Positions 1 through 5,907 of a stretch of DNA of 12,193 bases are shown here, piece after piece. The position numbers and the translations under genes are program-made. The stretch's first letter is position 1. Each line of letters opens with the position of its first letter. The notes under the pieces were generated by a model, which was given only the letters and a program-made list of their open reading frames with translations, did not search any database and was not told the origin of the DNA. Origin of the DNA: an uncultured Collinsella sp. (GTDB lineage Bacteria; Actinomycetota; Coriobacteriia; Coriobacteriales; Coriobacteriaceae); NCBI GenBank assembly GCA_902495955.1, contig CABUZE010000007.1, positions 1-12,193 of the forward strand, written 5' to 3'.

Positions 1-165
1 CTAATCCGCAGCGTCTATCCAACAGCCGCCATTGCCTGGTTCCTCTATATGTGGCTTTGCTTGGCGCAGCCCCATCCCGCATGGGTCATCCTCATCACCA
101 TCCCAGTTGTAAAAGCACTCATGCGCTGGTGCCGAAAGCAATGGAAACGCCGCAAACAAGCCTAA
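1..165 (+). CDS. C-terminal end of a membrane protein (partial, 5' end outside window)
   Basis: Frame 1 is open from the first base to a TAA at 163-165 and gives 54 residues. They read as a membrane-protein tail: a hydrophobic stretch at about residues 8-22 (AAIAWFLYMWLCLA), a short polar turn with prolines, a second hydrophobic stretch at about 28-40 (AWVILITIPVVKAL), then a strongly basic end (RWCRKQWKRRKQA). Basic residues after the last membrane segment are what the positive-inside rule predicts for a cytoplasmic C terminus. No family-specific motif is visible, so the function is unknown. It could be the end of a transporter, a permease or a small inner-membrane protein. The competing frames over this stretch give low-complexity His/Pro/Ser-rich or Asp-rich translations and are less convincing. 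Confidence 0.55.
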   Translation, partial: LIRSVYPTAAIAWFLYMWLCLAQPHPAWVILITIPVVKALMRWCRKQWKRRKQA

Positions 166-214
166 GCCGCTCCAACCCGTCAGCAATGCTTGGCCAATAC
201 CGCTCGCCCCTTCC

Positions 215-282
215 GAGCTGCGGTGAAATACGGACCGTTGAGGACCTTGGAGCGTTTAACAGCCCCTATTTCACCGCAACTC
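215..282. repeat. Imperfect hairpin repeat, member of a family with 8581-8647
   Basis: The left arm starts at 215 (gagctgcggtgaaata) and the right arm ends at 282 (tatttcaccgcaactc). The arms pair over about 27 bases with a few mismatches and G-U pairs, around a loop near 241-256. The arm core TGCGGTGAAATA closely matches TTGCGGTGATATA in the hairpin at 8581-8647, so both look like copies of one dispersed non-coding element. It lies 50 bases after the stop of the partial membrane protein and could also limit transcription, but no T-run follows it. Confidence 0.6.
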
Positions 283-353
283 ACGAATGGAGCGGGCAAT
301 TCCAGCGCAGGAATTGGCATTTAACTCACCGCATGCCACGAAAAGGGCTCATC

Positions 354-476
354 TACTACGATGAACTCGATGAGGCCGACCACATCCATCTTTTTCAAAA
401 ATCGGCAAGCTTTCTACCTGCGGTTTTACTTTCACCCTTTTCGGCATGGTTGAAGGCATTCGAATCATCGTAGTAA
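354..476. repeat. Widely spaced short inverted repeat in a gene-free stretch
   Basis: TACTACGATGA at 354-364 is the exact reverse complement of TCATCGTAGTA at 466-476. A second, shorter pair (GAAAAGGG near 341-348 and CCCTTTTC near 435-442) is arranged in the same left-to-right order, so the two pairs cannot nest in one simple hairpin. The whole stretch 283-613 holds no gene I can support: open frames here give low-complexity translations and lack ribosome binding sites. It may be remnant or dispersed repeat DNA. Confidence 0.35.
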
Positions 477-613
477 TTAGGCGCATTTTGTAGCAAACGA
501 TTCATTCAAGCTCGAACTCGAAGACCGATGGTCCCCTCATCCACGGCTGCGAGCGAAAATACCAAATAGAATAAAAATCGAATGGCTAAGTCTGTTTGGC
601 GAACGGAGGCAAT

Positions 614-943
614 ATGGGCAAGGTAGCTGAAAGCGACTGGAAGCTGTTTAAGGAGCTGCTCCCAAAATGGCAAGAAAGCTATATGGAAATGCTCATCGGC
701 CAATACATCGAGATACTAAACGGCGGCAGCGAAGCGTCTAGTAGATTTTGGGCGCTAGAAGAGCGCATCAATAGGGACAAGCTGTCCTCGGGAGTGCTAG
801 CAAACGATATTCGCCGCAGCACCATGCATTATGAGATTGCCAGCTTGCTTTCCGATAACGTGATCACGCTCGACGACCTTGATGGTTTCACCGAAGACAT
901 TAAGGGCTACGCACGACGTTGCATCGGTCGGCAAGAACGCTGA
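614..943 (+). CDS. Small conserved hypothetical protein (109 aa), soluble and helical
   Basis: I chose the ATG at 614 because GGAGG sits at 605-609, four bases upstream; an in-frame TTG at 596 has no such site. The 109-residue product is charged and helical, with no signal peptide or membrane segment. It begins with GKVAESDWKLFKELLPKWQ and ends with a block containing SLLSDNVITLDDLDGFTEDIK. This pattern (an aromatic 'DWK/Q...LPxWQExYM' start, 'FWxLExRIxxDK' in the middle, and 'SLLxDxVITxDDLxGFS' near the end) is familiar to me as a small protein found in many Firmicutes and Actinobacteria. It is often annotated as hypothetical or, misleadingly, as a multidrug transporter; with no membrane segment it cannot be a transporter by itself. 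The function is unknown. A strong terminator follows, so it is probably a single-gene transcript. Confidence 0.8.
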   Translation: MGKVAESDWKLFKELLPKWQESYMEMLIGQYIEILNGGSEASSRFWALEERINRDKLSSGVLANDIRRSTMHYEIASLLSDNVITLDDLDGFTEDIKGYARRCIGRQER

Positions 944-977
944 GCGACATGCGCATCCACAGGCGCTATACTGCATA

Positions 978-1021
978 AACTGCCCCGTCGAATGTATATT
1001 TCGGCGGGGCGGTTGCTTTTT
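978..1021 (+). terminator. Rho-independent terminator after the 614-943 gene
   Basis: The left arm AACTGCCCCGTCGAA (978-992) pairs with TTCGGCGGGGCGGTT (1000-1014), including a G-U pair and one mismatch, around a seven-base loop. A run of five T follows at 1017-1021. It lies 34 bases after the stop codon at 943. Confidence 0.85.
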
Positions 1022-1277
1022 GCCCACAGGTACCCCAGGGGGCGGCGTGCAAATTCCGGAGTATTCAGCATCCCGGAGTCCGCAGGTGCGGGAACGGGTG
1101 CACAAAACCGCGCTGAATGCCCTGGTCCTGGACCCCCAATGCCTCAAGAGCTGGTCATTTTTTACAGAACGCGGCCCATGGTGCCTGCCTTTCTCCCAAA
1201 ATCCAGTATGCAGGCACCCTCGGCTGCTGAATACTCCCAAAAATGCACGCCGCATCCTACCCCAGGCACCCGCAGCA
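1021..1277. repeat. Non-coding inverted-repeat element with an inner hairpin
   Basis: The two ends are inverted copies of each other. The complement of TGCTGAATACTCC at 1058-1070 recurs exactly at 1225-1237, and the complement of TGCACGCCGC at 1042-1051 recurs at 1244-1253. Both pairs are separated by the same six-base spacer; the outer parts are diverged. An inner hairpin, GGTGCCTGC (1180-1188) with GCAGGCACC (1210-1218), lies just inside the right arm. Open frames across the element give Cys/Arg/Pro/Gly-rich translations without domain features or ribosome binding sites, so I treat it as non-coding. It resembles a dispersed intergenic element of Collinsella-type genomes, but that is from memory. 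Confidence 0.6.
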
Positions 1278-1281
1278 AGAA

Positions 1282-1466
1282 GACGAATAGCCTCGACCTC
1301 CCTAGTTGCCGCAGGAGGCCCCAGGGCTTACCTCCCAAATCTTTCCGCAGGACGGAAGGACCCCGCCGCGCGAAGCGCGCGGCGGGGTCCTGACATGTCC
1401 GAGGACGATTTGGGAGGTAAGCCCTGGGGCCTCCGATGAGAGCAGTTTCGGCCGAGGCTATTCGTC
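1282..1466. repeat. 185-bp foldback that runs into the phosphofructokinase stop codon
   Basis: A perfect 28-bp inverted repeat lies at 1314-1341 and 1407-1434 (GGAGGCCCCAGGG... and its complement). Between the arms is a further 16-bp stem, 1357-1372 with 1376-1391 (AGGACCCCGCCGCGCG), and a small stem 1344-1348/1353-1357. Outside the 28-bp arms, after 18 unpaired bases on each side, a second perfect pair of 14 bp occurs at 1282-1295 and 1453-1466 (GACGAATAGCCTCG). The right copy contains the last two codons and the stop of the phosphofructokinase gene. The equal 18-base gaps show the two pairs belong to one structure. It may shape the 3' end of the phosphofructokinase mRNA, but no T-run follows in that direction. 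Confidence 0.75.
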
Positions 1467-2537
1467 GCCGAAGCTGATGCCCAGCGCCTTGGCCTCGCGT
1501 ACCAGATCGCTCTGGGGGTCGACATACTTGAGCTTGCCGGCGACATCCTCGAGCGGCATGTGGCACATCTTGCCGTCGCGCAGGGCGATCATGTAGCCAA
1601 ACTCGCCGTGCAGGCAGCCAAGCGCGGCCTCGACGCCGCACTGGGTCGCAAAGATGCGGTCCTGAGCATCGGGCTGGCCGCCGCGCTGCGTGTGGCCGGG
1701 GATGGCGACGCGGGTCTCGCGACCGGTCTTGGCCTCGATCTCCTTGGCGATGTCGTAGACGATCGACGGGCTCGTGCGCTCGGCGAGCTTCTTCTTGTAC
1801 TCCTTCTTGGACAGCGCCGCGTCCTCCTTGGAGATAGCGCCCTCGGCGACGGCCACGATGGTAAAGCGGCTGCCGGTCTCCATGCGATGCTCGATGGTCT
1901 TGATGACCTGGTCCATGTCGTAGGGAATCTCGGGAATCAGGATGACGTCCGCACCGCCCGCGACGCCGGCATACAGCGGGATCCAGCCAACCTTGTGGCC
2001 CATGATCTCGATGACGAACACACGCCCATGACTTGAGGCGGTGGTGTGGATGTCGTCGATGCACTTGGTGGCGACGTCGATAGCGCTCGTAAAGCCAAAC
2101 GTCATCTCGGTGCCCCAGGTGTCGTTATCGATGGTCTTGGGCAGGGCGATAACGTTGAGGCCCTCTTCGCGCAAGCGGTTGGCAGTCTTGGTGGAGCCGT
2201 TACCGCCCAGCATAAACAGGCAGTCGAGCTGCAGCTTATGATAGGTGTGGACCATCGCCGGCACCTTCTCGACGCCGTCGGCCTCGGGAATGTTCAGGCG
2301 CTTGAACGGCGTGCGGCTCGTGCCCAAAATGGTGCCGCCGCGGGTGAGGATGCCGCTAAAATCGGCGGGCGTCATGACGCGGAACCTGCTGTAGATAAGG
2401 CCCTGGTAGCCGTCCTCAAAACCATAGATCTCGATAGGTTCTTCGCTATTGGTCATAAGCGTTTTGACGATGCCGCGCATGGTGGCGTTGAGCGCCTGGC
2501 AGTCGCCGCCACTAGTAAGAAGACCGATCCTAAGCAT
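1458..2537 (-). CDS. pfkA: 6-phosphofructokinase, Gly/Lys active-site type
   Basis: The 359-residue product matches the phosphofructokinase family from end to end. It phosphorylates fructose 6-phosphate to fructose 1,6-bisphosphate, the committed step of glycolysis, in the cytoplasm. Motifs: TSGGDCQALN (residues 8-17, nucleotide loop), GGNGSTKTAN (111-120), PKTIDND (133-139, with catalytic Asp137), IEIMGHKVGW (176-185) and AGGADVILIPE (193-203). Gly114 at the position of E. coli Gly104 points to ATP rather than pyrophosphate, while Lys134 at the position of E. coli Gly124 is typical of the group that also holds pyrophosphate enzymes. The usual metal-binding Asp of GGDG is Asn113. The start is supported by GGAAGGA at 2544-2550, six bases upstream. 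It is longer than the 320-residue E. coli enzyme, as is usual for this branch. Donor choice is the main uncertainty. Confidence 0.93.
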   Translation of the reverse strand: MLRIGLLTSGGDCQALNATMRGIVKTLMTNSEEPIEIYGFEDGYQGLIYSRFRVMTPADFSGILTRGGTILGTSRTPFKRLNIPEADGVEKVPAMVHTYHKLQLDCLFMLGGNGSTKTANRLREEGLNVIALPKTIDNDTWGTEMTFGFTSAIDVATKCIDDIHTTASSHGRVFVIEIMGHKVGWIPLYAGVAGGADVILIPEIPYDMDQVIKTIEHRMETGSRFTIVAVAEGAISKEDAALSKKEYKKKLAERTSPSIVYDIAKEIEAKTGRETRVAIPGHTQRGGQPDAQDRIFATQCGVEAALGCLHGEFGYMIALRDGKMCHMPLEDVAGKLKYVDPQSDLVREAKALGISFGDE

Positions 2538-2575
2538 GGTGAATCCTTCCGGGCAAGTTATAACATGCGCATAAG

Positions 2576-2608
2576 TTTACCCCCGCACACTGTTGATGCG
2601 GGGGTAAA
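2576..2608 (-). terminator. Terminator-like hairpin after the Ntn hydrolase gene
   Basis: TTTACCCCCGCA (2576-2587) pairs perfectly with TGCGGGGGTAAA (2597-2608) around a nine-base loop. It lies 69 bases downstream of the minus-strand gene ending at 2678 and 39 bases upstream of the phosphofructokinase start. A long T-run is missing on either strand, so termination may be partial. If read through, the hairpin would sit in the phosphofructokinase leader. Confidence 0.6.
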
Positions 2609-2677
2609 ACGTGTTAGCTCAAATGTATAGAAATGTAAGCAACGCCAGGCGAGCGTAAGGACGACGGTGCCAGCTCC

Positions 2678-3763
2678 TTACAGTGCGAAGGCGTCGACGT
2701 CGCCCCAGTGGCGGCGCAGCGTAATAGCGGCAGCGGGTTCGGTATTGTCAAAGACGACCGACCACTGCGTGTTGCTGGTGATGTCTTCCGGATTGGGCTC
2801 TTGCGCCGCAGCGCGTAGAGCCTTCCAAGCGACTGCCTCGTCCTGGGCACCGACATGGGCGTCAAGGACATCGGCGATTGCGACGGCGCGCTCTTTACCA
2901 TGGCCCAGCTCGCCATTCTTTTGGTTGGGCAGCACTTCGTCACCATAGCAGGCGTAGAAGTTCGTAACCTGGCGTACAGGAGTCACTTTGCATGCACGGT
3001 CGGGGTCGCGCGGATCCCACTCCACCACCCGCGCGTCACCGGCGGCGTCGTTGATAAAGAAGTGGTAATCGCGTCCTGCCATGGCGTGCATGTCGTAGGC
3101 GGAAAGCAGGTCGACAGCTTCTTGCGTGGTGGCGGCACGGTCGAGCACCAGGCGGATGGCGAGCGAGGTATTGATGACGGGGCGCTGCGTGTCCTGGTCA
3201 CAGGGTTTGGAATCCAGGGTGAGTACGGCAATGGACACGCCGCATTCGTTAACACCGTCGAGCTGGGCAAACGGGCCCATGAGTGCGGCGGCACGTCCGG
3301 CGACAGAATCAAGCGGAGTGTTGGCGCCCAGGTTGTTAAGGGCGGCAAAGCCGATGGAGGCATAGCCGTCGCGCGGGTGATTGCGCACCAGCAGCGCCGA
3401 GGTGTCGTCCTTAAAGTCGTAATTGCGACCGGTGCGCACGCGGCCTTCGGCATCTACGGCGGCAAAGGCGCTGCAGGCAAACTGCGGCGCTTGGACATGT
3501 GCTGGCACACCGGGCAGCACCTGCGCCACCACGGCATCGATGTAGGCCTGGTCGTCGCGCACATCGGCGGCGATGATGCAGTCGAGGTCGTAGTCGTAGG
3601 CGATGTCGATCGCGTACAGGTCATAGCCATCCGCGTAGCCGGTCAAGCGTTTGAGCGACGCAGCGGATCTGATTTGCTTGCGGTAAACGATGCCGGCGGC
3701 AGCGGCAAGGCCGACGGCGACGCCCGCGACACCGCAGGCGATGGCAATGTTACGTGGCTTCAT
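2678..3763 (-). CDS. Membrane-anchored choloylglycine/linear-amide Ntn hydrolase
   Basis: The 361-residue product has one N-terminal hydrophobic segment at about residues 6-26 (IAIACGVAGVAVGLAAAAGI) followed by basic residues. This suggests an anchor or an uncleaved signal. The rest fits the Cys-nucleophile Ntn hydrolases that break linear C-N amide bonds (bile-salt hydrolase, penicillin V acylase, C45-type acyltransferases). The likely nucleophile is Cys97 in QFACSAFAAVD, followed by GRNYDF (112-117), LAIRLVLDRAATTQEAVDLL, HFFIND, VTNFY and QWSVVFD, all typical of the family. In such enzymes the Cys becomes N-terminal after cleavage, so a propeptide of about 96 residues is expected. The substrate cannot be read from the sequence: bile-salt conjugates, N-acyl amides and peptides are all possible. 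The start is supported by GAGAGGAG at 3769-3776. It is divergent from the M18 aminopeptidase. Confidence 0.82.
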   Translation of the reverse strand: MKPRNIAIACGVAGVAVGLAAAAGIVYRKQIRSAASLKRLTGYADGYDLYAIDIAYDYDLDCIIAADVRDDQAYIDAVVAQVLPGVPAHVQAPQFACSAFAAVDAEGRVRTGRNYDFKDDTSALLVRNHPRDGYASIGFAALNNLGANTPLDSVAGRAAALMGPFAQLDGVNECGVSIAVLTLDSKPCDQDTQRPVINTSLAIRLVLDRAATTQEAVDLLSAYDMHAMAGRDYHFFINDAAGDARVVEWDPRDPDRACKVTPVRQVTNFYACYGDEVLPNQKNGELGHGKERAVAIADVLDAHVGAQDEAVAWKALRAAAQEPNPEDITSNTQWSVVFDNTEPAAAITLRRHWGDVDAFAL

Positions 3764-3924
3764 GACGGCTCCTCTCGTCCTGTTAGCGTAATTGTCGCAA
3801 AAGGAGCGCGGGCATGATGGCTCAACTTGGTGAGCGGCGCGGGATTAAACACGGAATGAAGAGTGCGGCGCTGGCGTGGCGGGGTATGCTGGAGGGGACC
3901 ATCAACCCAGCGAAAGGGGAGAGC

Positions 3925-5310
3925 ATGACGGATCAGGAAACGCCCGAGCGCGTGCACGTGACGGCCGACGATATCGAGGCCGCCAACGACCTTATCGACT
4001 TTATCGAGGCATGTCCCAGCATGTTCCATACGGCGGCGACCATTATGGCCGAGCTCGACGAGGCGGGCTTTACCTACCTGCCCGAGAACGCGGCGTGGGA
4101 CATCGAGCCGGGCGGGCGTTATTACACGCAGCGCAACACCTCGAGCGTTGTTGCCTTTAAGGTGGGCGAGGACCTGGCCGCGACGTGGGGCGAGGACGGC
4201 GTTGCCGGCGACTATCATTTTCAACTGACGGCGTCGCACAGCGATTCGCCGACGTTTAAGGTCAAGGCCGTGCCCGAGCTTGACGGCGCGGGCGAGACGC
4301 TGCGCCTGAACACCGAGGCCTACGGCGGTATGATCGACTACACCTGGTTCGATCGCCCGCTGGCGCTCGCGGGCCGCGTGTTGGTGCGCGAGGGCGACCG
4401 TATCGAGAGTCGTTTGCTTGTCACCGAGCGCGAGGTCGCTATCATTCCGAGCCTTGCCATCCACATGAACCGCGGCGTTAACGAGGGCTTTGCTCCCAAT
4501 CGAGCCGTCGACCTGTGCCCGCTCATCAGCGCTGGCGAGCTTAAGCAGGGTGACTTCGATGCCCTGATTGCCGACGAGCTGGATGTTGAGCCCGAGCAGA
4601 TCCTGGGTCGCGACCTGTTCCTGGTCAATCGTCAGGATGCGCGCATTTGGGGCTGGGCCGACGAGTTTATCTCGACGCCCAAGCTTGATGATCTGGCCTG
4701 CGCCTATACCTCGCTACAGGCATTTTTGGGCGCCGAGAACGCGCACGACGTCTCGGTCTTCTGCTGCTTCGATAACGAGGAGGTTGGCTCCGAGACCAAG
4801 CAGGGCGCCATGTCGACGTTCTTGGCCGATGCGCTGCGCCGTATCAACGGATCGCTGGGCTTTGACGACGAGTCGTATCATCGCGCCCTTGCCGCCTCGA
4901 TGCTTGTAAGCTGCGACAATGCACATGCCGTGCATCCCAACCACGCCGAGAAGTGCGATGCCCGCAACCAGGTCGTGCTCAACGGCGGCATCGTTATCAA
5001 GGAAGCTGCCAACCAGCACTACTGCACCGATGCCTTTAGCCGCGCGGTGTTCCAGGCCATCTGCGACGACGCCGACGTGCCCACGCAGGCCTTCGCCAAC
5101 AAGAGCGATATGGCGGGTGGCTCCACGCTCGGCAATCTGTCCAATATGCAGGCGAGCATGCACGCCGTGGATGTGGGTCTGCCGCAGCTTGCCATGCACT
5201 CAAGCTACGAGACCGGCGGCGTGCGCGACGTGATGTACGCCATCCGCGCCCTCACCGCCTTCTACGAGCGCGACCTAACCATCAACGGAGCCGAAAGCGT
5301 GGAGCTCTAA
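3925..5310 (+). CDS. apeB: M18 family metallo-aminopeptidase (aspartyl-type)
   Basis: The 461-residue product is a full-length M18 aminopeptidase, a cytoplasmic di-zinc enzyme that removes N-terminal residues, often acidic ones, from peptides. Motifs in order: TASHSDSPTFKVK with His105 and Asp107 (metal ligand and activating Asp), EAYGGMIDYTWFDRPLALAGRV (131-152), SLAIHMNRG, EFISTPKLDDLACA with Asp255, CFDNEEVGSE with Glu285/286 (general base and ligand), SCDNAHAVHPNHAEK with Asp331, AGGSTLG and MHSSYET with His425. All expected ligands are present. I chose the ATG at 3925 because AAAGGGGAG lies at 3913-3921 and the protein alignment begins here; the frame stays open upstream to 3814, but that extension does not resemble the family. 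A repeat hairpin starts at the stop codon. The symbol is given by family membership, not by a checked orthologue. Confidence 0.92.
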   Translation: MTDQETPERVHVTADDIEAANDLIDFIEACPSMFHTAATIMAELDEAGFTYLPENAAWDIEPGGRYYTQRNTSSVVAFKVGEDLAATWGEDGVAGDYHFQLTASHSDSPTFKVKAVPELDGAGETLRLNTEAYGGMIDYTWFDRPLALAGRVLVREGDRIESRLLVTEREVAIIPSLAIHMNRGVNEGFAPNRAVDLCPLISAGELKQGDFDALIADELDVEPEQILGRDLFLVNRQDARIWGWADEFISTPKLDDLACAYTSLQAFLGAENAHDVSVFCCFDNEEVGSETKQGAMSTFLADALRRINGSLGFDDESYHRALAASMLVSCDNAHAVHPNHAEKCDARNQVVLNGGIVIKEAANQHYCTDAFSRAVFQAICDDADVPTQAFANKSDMAGGSTLGNLSNMQASMHAVDVGLPQLAMHSSYETGGVRDVMYAIRALTAFYERDLTINGAESVEL

Positions 5311-5311
5311 A

Positions 5312-5352
5312 ACCTGCCAAAAAGGGACAGGTTCATTTTGGCAGGTTTTATC
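5312..5352 (+). repeat. 41-base repeat with perfect 14-bp hairpin, copy 1
   Basis: AAAACCTGCCAAAA (5309-5322) pairs perfectly with TTTTGGCAGGTTTT (5336-5349). The first bases overlap the TAA of the M18 gene. The 41 bases at 5312-5352 recur at 7526-7566 with one difference (C at 5334, T at 7548). The loop holds GGGACAGGTT, which can instead pair with the left arm (AACCTG/CAGGTT), so two alternative hairpins are possible. In this position it probably also acts as a 3'-end hairpin for the aminopeptidase mRNA. Confidence 0.8.
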
Positions 5353-5398
5353 TGGGCGAATGCAAAGGGTGAAACCGAACTAGATCGGTGGTACGTGG

Positions 5399-5431
5399 CC
5401 GCCGAGGTGCAGCGTGCCTCGGCGGTTTTTT
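5399..5431 (+). terminator. Rho-independent terminator downstream of the M18 aminopeptidase
   Basis: CCGCCGAGG (5399-5407) pairs perfectly with CCTCGGCGG (5417-5425) around a nine-base loop and is followed by six T (5426-5431). It insulates the toxin-antitoxin genes from the aminopeptidase. The bases just before it contain GGTGGTAC and a small stem (see findings). Confidence 0.88.
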
Positions 5432-5472
5432 GTGTACAGAGTACGGCTAATGCTAATAAATACTATACATGC

Positions 5473-5501
5473 TTTACGTATCTACCATAGAGTTTTATGA
5501 T
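5473..5501 (+). promoter_or_regulatory. Candidate promoter of the toxin-antitoxin operon
   Basis: TTTACG at 5473-5478 and TATGAT at 5496-5501 are separated by 17 bases, a good match to a housekeeping sigma-factor promoter. The surrounding 5440-5515 stretch is AT-rich compared with the GC-rich neighbourhood. It lies between the terminator and the antitoxin ribosome binding site AAGGAGGGG at 5516-5524. No clear operator palindrome was found, although RHH antitoxins usually bind near their own promoter. Confidence 0.55.
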
Positions 5502-5526
5502 AATTTTAAAGTATTAAGGAGGGGTC

Positions 5527-5907
5527 ATGACCACAACAGCCGCTCAGATCAACGTGCGTCTCGATGCCGATCTCAAAAGGAGTGGGGACGCCGCTCTCTC
5601 CAGGGCCGGTATGACGCCGAGCCAAGCGGTGCGAGCGCTCTGGCAGCTTGCAACGTCGCTGGCCGATCGCCCCGGTGCGCTCGAGGATATCCTGCTGCCC
5701 AGTCGTGCCCGGGCGGAACAGCGCGAGCGCGAAAAGGCCGCCAAACGTAAGCTCGAGCTCATGGATCAGGGGTCGAAGCTGTTCGCTGCCGCTTGCCGTG
5801 AGTCAGGAATCGATATGGTCAAGGCTCAGCCATCGGACGACGAAGAGCTCAAACGGAACGCCTATGCTGATCGCTATGGCGAGGAGATGAGCTGGCTCTA
5901 TGAGTGA
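5527..5907 (+). CDS. RelB/DinJ-type ribbon-helix-helix antitoxin
   Basis: The 126-residue product starts with a ribbon-helix-helix DNA-binding fold: a beta strand QINVRLDADL (7-16), helix 1 around 17-27, a turn GMTPSQ, then helix 2 (SQAVRALWQLATSL). This is the pattern of RelB/DinJ antitoxins, which dimerise on their own promoter and neutralise a partner toxin. The remainder, from about residue 58, is a long charged helix (RARAEQREREKAAKRKLE) and an acidic tail, probably the toxin-binding arm. At 126 residues it is longer than a typical DinJ of about 85. AAGGAGGGG precedes the ATG closely. The last eight bases overlap the PIN-domain gene, so the two are translationally coupled. Autoregulation is expected from the family but not shown. 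Confidence 0.82.
   Translation: MTTTAAQINVRLDADLKRSGDAALSRAGMTPSQAVRALWQLATSLADRPGALEDILLPSRARAEQREREKAAKRKLELMDQGSKLFAAACRESGIDMVKAQPSDDEELKRNAYADRYGEEMSWLYE

Noticed and set aside
51..473. Open frame of 140 codons on the plus strand
   Set aside because: His/Ser/Pro-rich start, no ribosome binding site, runs through a hairpin repeat, and overlaps the more convincing membrane-protein tail in another frame.
797..1255. Minus-strand open frame of 152 codons across the 3' end of the small gene and the repeat element
   Set aside because: Overlaps a supported gene and its terminator; the translation is Cys/Arg-rich with no domain-like pattern.
879..1439. Plus-strand open frame of 186 codons through the palindromic region
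   Set aside because: It reads through a strong terminator and both inverted repeats; its composition reflects the repeats, not a protein.
1162..2064. Minus-strand open frame of 300 codons overlapping phosphofructokinase
   Set aside because: It is the shifted-frame shadow of the phosphofructokinase gene, with Arg/His-rich low-complexity translation.
2557..2562. TATAAC on the minus strand as a -10 box for phosphofructokinase
   Set aside because: No -35 at a suitable distance, and transcription would begin within the ribosome binding site.
2855..3817. Plus-strand open frame of 320 codons opposite the Ntn hydrolase
   Set aside because: Antisense shadow of a gene with clear family motifs; Val/Gly/His-rich with no recognisable domain.
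3814..3924. Upstream extension of the M18 aminopeptidase to an earlier ATG
   Set aside because: The extra 37 residues do not match the family, and the ATG at 3925 has a strong ribosome binding site.
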